From Hyphodiscus hymeniophilus (lineage: Eukaryota; Ascomycota; Leotiomycetes; Helotiales; Hyphodiscaceae): 64,000 nucleotides of DNA. A program made the position numbers and the translations under genes. Of this stretch, positions 1-9,523 are shown one piece after another. The stretch spans positions 1,488,001-1,552,000 of the forward strand of contig VNKQ01000010.1 in NCBI GenBank assembly GCA_016508695.1, read 5' to 3'. The notes below the pieces were generated by a model. That model was given only the letters and a program-made list of their open reading frames with translations. It did no database searches and was not told the origin of the DNA. The first letter of the stretch is position 1; the number at the start of each line of letters is the position of its first letter.

Positions 1-823
1 ATCTGGGGTTACACTATCAGCTTCAAGCGCAAGAGACTATTCTCCGGTATTACTGACTTCAGCGAGTGTCATAGCAGCCACGGCCCCGACTGTACCGATA
101 AGTCCAGTTCCTGCAGCATCACCTAGCCTTTCATTTATGATGCGGATGGCTTCTATCTTGTGGTGGTAGAGGGCGGACGATACAGTAGTTGGATTCCCAC
201 CAAGAAGCACCCAATGGTTCGCCGCCAGGAGAATAGCTGTGTGCATCATAGCATCATCACTTTTCACCAGCTCGGTTGCTGCGTCTCCTAATACTGGCCT
301 TCTGATTGGGGTTTTGGTGAGGATGCGGTAATTCATGTCTGAAGTCCATTAGTATAGTAAGAACGATCAACCACAAAATATAACAGATAGGGAAACATGG
401 CGAATAATCGTAAGAGTACTTTTATTTGAACTTACAGTGATCAAAGAGCATCTTTGATTCATTACATTGAGTGACCCCAAGGGAATCGAAAGGATCTGTG
501 CCCAAGGCTACTAGAGGACTATTGATGGGTGATGGAGTCCATTGCTGCATCTGCATCTGCATTTGCTCTTCTGTGAGTTCTATCGAAGGGCTACTGAGGT
601 TGGACGACTCAGCACCGGTATAGCCACAGTTTCCTCCGCTCTTCAGGCAATTTCGACTTGAGTAGGTTAGCTGACGCCAGAAGCCCACGCAGGCAGCGGA
701 TTTGGGTACACACCAGTATGGTTTCGTTTCGTCACAGCGCATATGACGCTGTTTGCAGGTGATACAACCATTTCTCGAGCGTTGGTGATGTCGACGTTTA
801 CGCTCTCCGACCATTGTATGCAA
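1..823 (-). CDS. Zn(2)-Cys(6) fungal transcription factor, 3' part beyond window edge
   Basis: Sequence-specific regulator of the fungal binuclear zinc-cluster class, acting in the nucleus; its targets are unknown. Three exons are visible: 823-714, 656-436 and 338 onward, with GT-AG introns 713-657 (57 bp) and 435-339 (97 bp). Splicing the first intron is what completes the finger: Cys20, 23, 30, 37, 40 and 47 give C-x2-C-x6-C-x6-C-x2-C-x6-C, preceded by a basic Lys/Arg-rich stretch. The second exon holds a Met-Gln run encoded by CTGCAT-like repeats. The third exon resembles the start of the fungal-specific transcription factor middle domain (residues after the junction read DHYMNYRIL, then an Ala-rich helical stretch). 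That frame meets a stop at 37-39, so another intron near the edge is likely and the gene should continue leftward. No target gene is evident nearby. The class call is firm; the 3' end is unknown. Confidence 0.85.
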
Positions 824-3126
824 ATGGATCGAGCACTACGTTTGTGTCGTCTCTACAAAATGGACATGTGAACTCAAATTGACATAACTAATCCAAGTAT
901 TTGTGTCCGATTTAGATACCTGGGTGTTATCAGAGTGGTCGGTGTGCTGTCCAGGCCCTTGTCTGGTTGCGGTCCTGGTCACCTAATAAGTGATAGCCAG
1001 GTGGAGGTCAGCAATCCCTAGTAAAGCCACACATTTGCCATTGAAATGTAAATAGAAAGCCAACATATAGACCAATAAGGTTTAGTCGGCCGTGAAAGGC
1101 TGAGCTTAGTAAAGCGGCGGGGCTTAGTCAAGGCGATTCCGCTCAGCCTCGGCGTGAAGTTTTGCGGCCCTGAAACCTTACGGATGAGGCGGCTTAATAC
1201 CCCGAATGGCATAATCATGAGTATCTGGTGCCGGCCCTCACCGATATCAGTCTCGTACGAATGAAAATACCAAGAGTTTTTTTTTTCTCAAAAAAGCTCT
1301 CAAGCACCTGACTTCCTATTCGTGTTTCCATGGCATTTGACTGGGTGGATCAGAAGCGGCATGTAAGGTAGAAGGGCACTGTAATCGAGGTGCATACCTA
1401 GGTGTATTTTGGTGAGGTGCCCTTGAGACGGCCACTCTGATTGCCAGAACATATGACAAAGTCAATGCTCACGAAAATGCATTGTGTACTGGCCCTGGCG
1501 GTCCATGAAAAGACAATTCTGTGACAAGACTAACAGAGAGGGTGATTGGAAAAGAAATCCAACTGAATACGCCGTGCTAGGACAAATACAGGAGCCTTCA
1601 ACTGTAGAGAAATTCCGGAATGTTCGATGTACAAAATGAAAAACTTATGCGACACATTTGAGGCGAACCTTAAATAGAACTTTAAATAATTGAACGGAAG
1701 TTCTACGACCGTTAAAAAATACCCACACTTAAACCAGCCGGTACTTAGTAGGAGGATTTCGGAGTTGGGTGTGACTAGTCACCCGTATAGCGTATTTGTG
1801 TTTACTTACTCCTGTTTTGCATAGCAAGCGATCACCCCTACCTAGCCAGTACCAGAAAGAGCAAGATGCCTTCGTGAGCATCCATATGTAACTTATAAGC
1901 GACTCCACCAGTAGAATCAGCCCATGCTCGAGTATTCGGACAAGTTGCTGTTCTAAGATGGTGGTACAGAAAAACAACATATGCAATGGAGCGTCCTGTT
2001 TCATGGAGTAATTGCAACGCCGCTTCCACTCTGGCTACTGTGCAAAAAAGATCCTGGCTGCTTAGTTTCCGCTCAAGCCAGACGCACCGAAAACTACGCC
2101 TTTCATTGGCACAGCCTAGTCGAATTGAAAAACGAGAGGAAGCAGATGCAAGCAGACTGTTGATTATCGTGTACGTAACAACCAGGAGTTCCTTCTAAAT
2201 GAAAATGTGGAGCCTCGTACTCCATCATAATTCTCAAGGTAAATGGGGCAGCTTGCACCCCTATTTTGACGAAAAGTGTTTTACGTTCGATGACATACAG
2301 TTGAAATCAATCCTTCTTTTCCTGATAAGACTTGGAGAATAGCAGATAATGGTCAGGAGAGCCTCCCAGATTGCTCAATTACAGCCACTGAGAACAATCG
2401 ATTCACAAATTTGAACAAGAGCCCTAAACTACGTCAGCGAACCTTAATCCCAAAACAAGCATAAGTTTTTGGCTTACATTTGCAGTAAAATAAAACCCCG
2501 AAGCATTAAGAAGTTGAATGACCTGCCTGAAATGTTCTGCCATTTGAGTGACGCTGTTGGACCCAATGCAATGTAGGTAAGCTCCTTTTCTTGCATTTCC
2601 CAGCTTGACTATGTGATATGAGGAGCAAAAGGGTACACGAGGACTTGATGATGCCTGTGCAGCTTTTGAAGCCTAATCGATTAAGACAGCAGACTATACT
2701 CCGACTGGGCAAGCAAGAAACTCCTAAATATCCATCTCTGGACTGACCAGGATGCGCGTGGCAGAGGATCCAGTTTCTCCGGCGCAGGCATCGTTTGGCA
2801 GCATCGACCTACTCGAAACCTTTTTCGCCGTTCAAAGGGCATAATTCTGCCCCCTATGGTAGTTCGGTATTTGTAGCTTTGTTGTTAGCTATTCGGCACC
2901 CAGGGAGCGCTAAACTGGATGCTAGATGTTGTGGTATTTCGATGAAACACTCTGTGCGAATGGAGGACTTGTCGGTTGCTCGATGAGCGGTGCGGAGGCG
3001 AATGAGTTGAAATGAGCGCAGATGACATTGGATATGATAACAATATTTAGCATTTTCATACTCGTAGACTTTTGGCTTCGGTGTTTCATTCCATAGATAG
3101 GATGTACCTGTTCTCTTTTTGTACTT
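824..3126. other. Intergenic stretch without a supported gene
   Basis: About 2.3 kb. It contains the 105-bp inverted-repeat element listed separately. A minus-strand frame is open for about 120 codons (roughly 2197-1838) but has no early ATG and no motif I recognise. I see no RNA gene. Confidence 0.6.
1076..1180. repeat. 105-bp imperfect palindrome, MITE-like
   Basis: The left end reads TAAGGTTT...GGCTGAGC and the right end is its imperfect reverse complement, GCTCAGCC...AAACCTTA. The outer 8 bases and inner 8 bases pair exactly, with loops in between. Both ends are flanked by TA, which would fit a TA-target miniature element. It is more GC-rich than its surroundings. A decayed hairpin of other origin is equally possible. 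Confidence 0.45.
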
Positions 3127-3756
3127 TCAATTTGACTTCGCAATCACCGGCCGAATCATAAAACACTCGATAAACACCTTTTCACCTAGTACCTCCTCTT
3201 TCAACTCGACTTCCAGCCTTTCCACCTCCCTGAAGCCGAAATGTTCATAGATCGGTTTGCCATCCGGACTAGCTTCCAAATACGTCTCCGTACCCTCCTC
3301 ATCCGCTCTCGCCATCCCCCACCTTAGCAACTGCCCCGCCGCCCCTTTGCCTTGGTACTCCGGCCTCGTAGCAATAATCTCGAGATACCAGTGCTTCCTC
3401 CCCTCCATGATCTCAGCATGCTTCTTGACCAGGTTCCCGAAGAAATGGTTCGCGATCTCGTGATCGCTTCCTTCCGGCCATTCTGGCAAATCGGTCGACA
3501 TGGGTGCAGATGGCGAGTTCCATTTCGCGTACGCGATAATGGGTTGGGCTGGTGAGTCTGTATCCACTACACAGATGAAATGGGCATTCGGATCAACGAT
3601 CTCTTCGATGACACTGTCGTACCAGAATTTCCAGGCTGCGGGGATGTTGCGGGGGAAGACGACGAGGGAGATAGCGTCGATGGAGAAGGCGGAAAAATAG
3701 ATTTCTGTCAGCGCTTGTGCATCTTCGGACGTGGCTTTCCTTAATATCAGAGGCAT
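3127..3756 (-). CDS. GNAT-family N-acetyltransferase
   Basis: A single-exon protein of 209 residues with the GNAT fold, expected to transfer acetyl from acetyl-CoA to an unknown amine. It starts MPLILRKATSEDA, a typical GNAT beginning (R-x-A-x-x-x-D-A). The acetyl-CoA pyrophosphate loop (motif A) is seen at about residues 130-150 as ATRPEYQGKGAAGQLLRWG, matching R/Q-x-x-G-x-G/A. A C-terminal YEHFGFREVER follows, the usual motif B 'Y-x-x-x-G-F' element. Length is normal for fungal single-domain members, and no signal peptide is seen. It stands alone between a gene-poor region and a secreted-protein gene, with 724 bp to the next CDS. The substrate cannot be told from sequence; small-molecule detoxification is a common but unproven role for such fungal proteins. 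Confidence 0.85.
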   Translation of the reverse strand: MPLILRKATSEDAQALTEIYFSAFSIDAISLVVFPRNIPAAWKFWYDSVIEEIVDPNAHFICVVDTDSPAQPIIAYAKWNSPSAPMSTDLPEWPEGSDHEIANHFFGNLVKKHAEIMEGRKHWYLEIIATRPEYQGKGAAGQLLRWGMARADEEGTETYLEASPDGKPIYEHFGFREVERLEVELKEEVLGEKVFIECFMIRPVIAKSN

Positions 3757-4480
3757 GATGGAATGGATTTGACCTTCGATAAGAGAAAAAAGACAGAGTT
3801 ATGAGATATGAGTGTTGGTGAGAAGAATATCAAAAGACATCGACGTTCGAGAAGACTTATCCTAACAGCGATTTGTCATCAATGCGCTACGAGAAGCCCA
3901 CCATTCTTGCATACAATTTCCAGATTGGCGCGATGCTGCGCCTGCTATTCACGGTGAGTGACTCATGAATGTAGGTGAAATCTGTTTCTGCTCGGTGTCA
4001 GTTATTCATCACTCCGACAGAAATATCTTACAACACAATGACTCTCAAAAGAGACTAGTAGGCCACTGAGCCCCTGAATGAAGCGATTCCAGGCGGATTA
4101 ACCCTCTGGCCAAAATGCGGGGTAGTCGCTTCAGGTCGAGAACCCCTGAATCGCTAAACGATGGACGCCTTGGGCCAATTCGCCACCCCTCACGCCCCCA
4201 CCTCAATATAAACACTCTTCGGAACCGCGATGGATAAATCAAAGCTGTCCACTGACGTCTGATGGTGGTCTGAAGCTCATTAGCCTCAATTAAAGTGCAT
4301 ATATCTTCCCGAAATCCCTTGAGGTCCATTGCTACAGACCGACGATACCGTGAAGTACACGTTTCCTCTTCTTGTAGTGAAATCATTGAACCTGCGGGTC
4401 GGTTTCCTTTTTTCCTATGGTTTCCCCTTGAACTCTCCAGTCTCTGGCTTTGAGTTGCCTTCAATATCCTTCCACTCAAT
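3757..4480. other. Divergent intergenic region
   Basis: This region lies between the GNAT gene (leftward) and the secreted-protein gene (rightward) and must carry both promoters. A minus-strand open frame at 4045-4560 overlaps the secreted gene's start antisense and has no recognisable domain. I see nothing else. Confidence 0.5.
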
Positions 4481-5041
4481 ATGAAGTCTATATTCACCGT
4501 TCCATTCCTCTTCTCTCTCACACTCGCCTCTAAGCCATACCTCGACCCCTCCATCCCCATCTACCTCGGCGAGATCTTCCGGCCGCCCACCCTAACAATA
4601 ATCGCCTGGCTCCCTACCACCATCATTAACGACCTAGACTGGTGCATGAAAGCGACCGAAGCCGGACCCGAGAAGCCCTTTTCTCTCTCCGGCGTCGACG
4701 GCTTGCAGATCAGAGACTACTTCACTGAGCATGCATATCTCACCCGCGAGGGGAAGCGTTTTGCGGAATGTTTCATCACGCCCGAGAGTGTTATGATGGG
4801 CAGCTGTCAGGCTGCGAAAAACGGGGATTGGGAGGGCGGTCATAAGTATACGGGCCCGGGCGTTAGAAAGTGGACTTGTTGGATTAATGGAAGACAGTGG
4901 AATAGGAATGTGACGGATGGGAGGAGGACGGAGGTGGATGGGCAATTAACTAGCGAATATAAACCGACAGGCGTGGGAATGAGGGCTGCTACTGGGAGTG
5001 CAATTTTGGGTACGTTTACGCCGGTTGTGACTGGTAGTTAA
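4481..5041 (+). CDS. Small secreted protein of unknown function
   Basis: An uninterrupted frame of 186 residues. The first 17 residues (Lys at position 2, then a Phe/Leu-rich core ending in Ala-Ser) look like a signal peptide, so secretion is likely. The mature part has four cysteines (contexts DWCMK, ECFIT, SCQAA, TCWIN), enough for two disulphides, plus one N-glycosylation sequon in RNVTDG. It carries no transmembrane segment after the leader and no motif I recognise. The ATG was chosen because it sits directly before the hydrophobic leader. Size, secretion signal and gene-poor surroundings fit an effector-like or cell-wall protein, but that is inference. An intron could still be hidden, because the region around residues 25-50 has a second hydrophobic stretch. 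Confidence 0.6.
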   Translation: MKSIFTVPFLFSLTLASKPYLDPSIPIYLGEIFRPPTLTIIAWLPTTIINDLDWCMKATEAGPEKPFSLSGVDGLQIRDYFTEHAYLTREGKRFAECFITPESVMMGSCQAAKNGDWEGGHKYTGPGVRKWTCWINGRQWNRNVTDGRRTEVDGQLTSEYKPTGVGMRAATGSAILGTFTPVVTGS

Positions 5042-5406
5042 ATGGATACTGAGCCCTCGATATTTTGGCGGGGTTTCTAGAGTCATGGCGGAATTGGGGA
5101 TTTTGTCGGAAGCACAGTCTTCGATTTCAAATAGCAAAGTATTTGGATACCATTGTTGAAGAAGACCTCAAACATCTGTTACATTGCGCACATGATTTCT
5201 CGTAAAGTCTTGACTGGTAACTAAGATTGAAGTCACAGAGCTGCAGACATCACGAAGTTCAACTGTTCGAGAGATAGGTGAAAAAATCTGCCACGTCTTC
5301 AATATATACAAGGAGACAAACCTTACTCAAAAAGGAAAGCATTTACAGTGGAAGACAAATAGATGCAAAGAATTGAAATTTCATTCCCAGACCATCTCAG
5401 GTCTTA
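5042..5406. other. Short convergent intergenic region
   Basis: 365 bp between the stop codons of two convergent genes. It holds the 3' ends only, and I see no gene or repeat. Confidence 0.5.
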
Positions 5407-7175
5407 TCAGACAGTTTTCGCATTCATAGCGGCAGCATGATCAGCAACCTGCAGAATTAGCACAAGACCAATTATCGCACAACAAGTACAACTCACCAGG
5501 GTGGTATACGTAGCAGAGCCATAATATATGGCATAGCCGTCATTGGCAGTTTCGCCAGTCGAGAGATCATCTCCATACTGCCAATACATATCACCCGCCG
5601 TCTCAGTGTCTAGTACTTCAGCCTGCCATGGTGCCTCGTCAGTAAGAGTCAAAGAGCCGTATTCCTCCATAATGACTGGCTTCCCGATCGCCGCTGCAGC
5701 TTCGGCATGGGCTTGAATCCAAAGAGGGCCCCAGCTATCGGCCACTCCCCAGCTGCTTGGATACAAGTGGTAGGTGCCGAAATCAATGTCTGGGATCATA
5801 AGATTCTGTGTCCAGTTGTATCCACCGGCAGAGAGTTGAAACGGGTAGCTGCCATCTGAGAGTGTGGAGAGCCCGAAACCTTCATCACCCATGGTCACCA
5901 TATGGTTAGCATCGAGCGACTTGATGTAGGCAGAGGTGGTTGTAGCCCAGGTATTGATGACTGAGACGTCGCATCCGGAACATCTTGGTTCATTTGCGAG
6001 CTCCCATGCAAAGATTGCTGTGGAGGTCTTATATCGTGAGACGACTGCGGCAATATATATTTGATATTGGGCTTGAGCTACGACAGAGGTATACCAATCT
6101 GTTATTGTGATATCATAGTATGTGCAGTAAGCTTGCATTCCGCCATAATCGGTCTGTTCAAGAGTCAGAAACCTTTGTTTAAGATCACAATCACAGAACA
6201 TACCCAATTGTTAACAAAATTGATGATCAGACTGATGCCGTGCGCTTCAGCAGATTGCACAACGTAGTCTAGTCTTTCAAGGCCATTTGCTCCGGTGTTG
6301 ATTGTGGGCGAAGATCCCGAAATAAATGACTGGAACCAAACGGTTCCAGAGCCTGGAATGGAGGTAACATCGTTGAAGCCCCAGACTCGAAGGACTTTTA
6401 GACCAGTCTGTTCCAAATTAGATTGAAACAATACATTTTTGGCAGAAGGCATACAGCGGCAAGATGTGTCATGACGAGGTCAACGTCAGCATTATTAGTC
6501 AGGAATCCAATCCAGTAGGTATTCGTCCCCATGAAGTAAGTCTCTTTTCCATTGATGTTAAACAAAAGCCCGTTTGTCTTGGCAAAACTCGTAATTCCTG
6601 AGGTGCCCGTGGATGGTGCGGATGAGGTTGTTGAGGGTTTTGACGACGTTGTAGTTGAGGGTTTGATAGATGACGTTGTAGCTTTGATGGACGAGGCTGT
6701 TGGAGTCTTCACAGTGGATAACTGTTAAAAAATCGAAAGTTAGTGCCATGAAATATGATTCTGGACGACTAGAAAGCTGGATAGTGACTGCTTGAAGCGA
6801 CCTTGAAGCGTCGGGATCTGAAGCTGCAAACAGAAAACAAAAGAACACGGAATACTGACTGTGCTCGCTTTACTGGCCGATGTAGCAGCGGTGCTTGTTG
6901 TAGCTGAGGAGAGTAAGTAAGTAGTCGAAAGAGAACAACTGAAAAGTTCACCTGCTCCAGCAAGGCATTGTGAGTACCACGGATTTGAGTAGAAGCAATA
7001 AGCTCCGGCGATGCAAGTAGTCGGCCCAGTCCAGCCTTGTCCTCCGCCTGAATTTATGTCAGCCAAGTCCTCAAGTTAATAGCATATGATCCAACATACA
7101 CTGTCCCCAAATAGTCTGCTGAGCTGATGCAACCGCAAGAGCGACAGAAACCGTCAATGTCGATGAGAGCTTCAT
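5407..7175 (-). CDS. Secreted endo-1,4-beta-mannanase, GH5 with N-terminal CBM1
   Basis: Hydrolyses internal beta-1,4-mannosidic bonds in mannan and glucomannan outside the cell. Seven exons: 7175-7100, 7047-6952, 6903-6860, 6721-6455, 6407-6204, 6153-5497, 5448-5407; total 461 residues. A signal peptide (MKLSSTLTVSVALAVASA) is followed at once by a cellulose-binding CBM1 (WGQCGGQGWTGPTTC..., ending YSQCLA). The intron of 7099-7048 splits the first CBM1 cysteine codon. A Ser/Thr/Pro-rich linker follows, then the GH5 barrel. Catalytic residues are visible: NEP with acid/base Glu284, and the nucleophile in EEYG (residues 392-395). The architecture and motifs fit subfamily GH5_7. The 138-bp intron 6859-6722 in the linker has an unusual GTCAGT donor and is the least certain junction. 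The gene is probably carbon-regulated, though no site was proven. Confidence 0.93.
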
Positions 7176-9228
7176 GTTGAGTATATCCTAGCTATCAGAT
7201 AAGCGGAGATGAAAATTGACAGAGATTGAGAAGATTGGACTAGATGAATATGATCTCATTTATACACAGACTCAATGAAAAGAAGAAATACCGCCGGCCC
7301 GTGACGTCTTGGAGGGGTATACACCTTGGAAGGCTTCAACGGAGGGGAAAGTCACTTGAACCCAATCCAGAACCAATGAACAAGCATTTTGGAGCCAAGA
7401 AGGAAGATCAGCAGCAGTCCACGCATCTGTGGCTGTGAGGGATATACACATTTCGGCCTGAACCTGATTCAAGCTTTCATATAAAGTTGCCCAGGGGAAG
7501 GTCTTAACATGTTGTTTGGGAAGAACCATCCAATCTGAAGGACTGAACCAACTAGACGAAGTCCAGGCACCGCGGTACGTCCTCCGCAGATCGTGGGGAA
7601 TAAAGTGCGGATGAATCTCTCGCCGCATTGCAGCGGTGCCTGAGCTTCCGCTCCAAAACGGGATTTCAACCCGGCTCGAGAAACGATTCAGCCGGAAACT
7701 CTAAAAGGATCTCTGGCCTAGAGCAGGAGTTTGCTTGCCTCTTGTAGAGAAAGTGCTTTTAATAGTAAATAGCAAGTAGTATATAGAACTCGTTCCGAGG
7801 GGTCATCAAAAGGTCGAGTTTACCTAGGAGGGAGACGAAAAGCGAGCCAATCACATCCGCGCTAGAAGACCTTAGTTTCAGCTCAGGTGATTCCCAGCCC
7901 CTAACTTGCGCTCTCCATTCACAACTTAGCCTTGCGACACTCTTCCCTCGTCTTTATGACTCTCAAAGCTCTATGGTACCTATTACCAACACTTTGGCCG
8001 GAGCAGGTGAAACTTGCCCATCAGCTCCAGTCTCGCACTCACTCGACGAATATCACAAAGCCATTGGCCGTCCCAGCCTCCAGGAAGAAAATGATCGCCT
8101 TGAGGATTCCTAGCAGCAAACGCAAGGTCGTACGATGCCGCCAAGGAAGAGCTTGATATTGTTGAAGAAGAGTCAGGCTACAATATATCTCCGAACTGGT
8201 TTCTTGAATCTGCTTGAGAAATTCGAGATGTCATATCTCTGAATGTTAATTTCGACTACTAGTCACCTGCCGAGAACTTCCTCGATGGTCGTCGACACCA
8301 GTTTCATCACTCCTTGAGACTACCAAGCGATTTTGAGTCATTTGGCGAAGGCACTAAATAGCTCGAAGCTGGGTCGAAATCACGGAGATGGTAGTGGTTA
8401 ATTACCCCTCCTAATATGGGATTTCCTTACCGAAGTTATGGTTCTCGACGCAAGCAGTTGTGGAGGTTTTTTGTTCGGAACTAAAATCAAATCGTCAACT
8501 CCAGGAACAACGCTAAAGTGCTTCGAAGAGACTCAGAGGCTATAAAGTCCTCGTTTCTGGGAACTTCGAACGTAAATACTGTTGAGGTAGTCATGGTACT
8601 TGAAGTTGTGGACCCAGCAACATTATTATGCGCCGCATCGTCTCCCCATCACATCACGCAAACCTCGGATTCTTTAAAAGATAAGACAAGACGAAGAGGA
8701 CGACATGATGAATTCTGAAGAGTGAGATGCGTCTCTTTGGACACGAGACTCTATTCTTGTTCTTTAGAAGGAACAGGATTCGTTGCGCTAAGTTGCCTTG
8801 AACCCCTTTTCAGCTTATCCATTGCACTTCAAAGCTACAAACCAATGGCTCAAACGGCTAATAAGTGTTTAAACTTTCATGGGGCCACTCAGGGGCAATC
8901 CCCCGGATTAGACAACCAGTACCACCGCCTGGTTCCTACATTAGCGTTATGCACGCTGAAGCCGTGCCGCACGCCTGCTATGTGAGGTTTCATAGCGAGG
9001 TTTCATACTACCATGACGCCAGGTTGTAAAATTCGACCTTCTCTATCCAGGGAAGCTCCAGTGATAAGCGAATACTGTTCATACGCTCCTTCCTAATCAA
9101 GAAACTTCATGACAGTCAATGGAAGTACAAATACGAGTTGCGGCCCATATTCTGTTCCATAAAAGCTTCAGCTTCATCTGTCTATTCCAACAACTATTGT
9201 CAACCGAAATCAGTCTCATTACACTAAA
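7176..9228. other. Intergenic stretch with a possible gene relic
   Basis: About 2 kb between the mannanase promoter and the cysteine-rich peptide gene. No intact gene is seen. Part of it (about 7800-8350) reads like decayed coding sequence and is listed separately. The last 200 bp should contain the promoter of the peptide gene, including an AT-rich CATAAAAG stretch about 65 bp upstream of its ATG. Confidence 0.5.
7800..8350 (+). pseudogene. Possible decayed protein-coding relic
   Basis: On the plus strand one frame stays open for roughly 105 codons and ends at a TAG near 8114-8116, with protein-like composition (for example HSLDEYHKAIGRPSLQEEND). Just past that stop a second frame takes over (AAKEELDIVEEESGYN, then NWFLES), interrupted by in-frame TGA and TAG codons but continuing in sensible composition to about 8350. 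One shift and at least two stops would be needed to read it as one product. No ATG clearly starts it and I recognise no family, so chance is not excluded. Confidence 0.3.
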
Positions 9229-9523
9229 ATGTTTGTTTTCAAGAACATCCTCGCTGTCGCTCTCGCCTTGAGCGTCGCAGCTATGGCACTGCCTAGCCCC
9301 GACGCCGAAGCACTTGCCATGCCCGCTATCTTGGAAGCTCGCGCTTGCAAAGTATGTTCCGAATTGGAAATTTTGACACCTGGGCAGAATTGACCTTATT
9401 CTAGGGCTGCTATTGTGGTGGACCTATCACTTCTACTTGTCCTCTCAGTTGCCAGTCCGGTTGCAAGGTATGCTAGCCACTTTGCTGAAAAGATTTCTCG
9501 TTTCTTATTGATCATTGCAGTAA
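9229..9523 (+). CDS. Secreted cysteine-rich small peptide precursor (62 residues)
   Basis: Found by splicing: exons 9229-9351, 9405-9467 and 9521-9523, two 53-bp GT-AG introns, all junctions in phase 0. The first 20 residues or so form a signal peptide (MFVFKNILAVALALSVAAMA). An acidic propeptide (LPSPDAEALAMPAILEAR) follows and ends in a single Arg. The last 23-24 residues carry six cysteines in the order C-x2-C-x-C-x7-C-x3-C-x3-C with many Gly and Ser, enough for three disulphides. Such pre-pro-peptides include fungal effectors, antimicrobial peptides and killer-type peptides; I recognise no specific family and assign no activity. The second intron ends directly before the TAA stop, so the final exon supplies only the stop codon. 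The gene sits alone in a gene-poor region, 1.9 kb from the next CDS. The consistent intron sizes and phases make chance unlikely. Confidence 0.8.

Noticed and set aside
1838..2197. Minus-strand frame open for about 120 codons
   Set aside because: No early ATG, no splice-consistent extension and no recognisable motif; such a run can occur by chance in a window of this size.
4045..4560. 171-codon minus-strand frame overlapping the secreted-protein start
   Set aside because: It overlaps the better-supported plus-strand gene antisense and has no domain or secretion signal.
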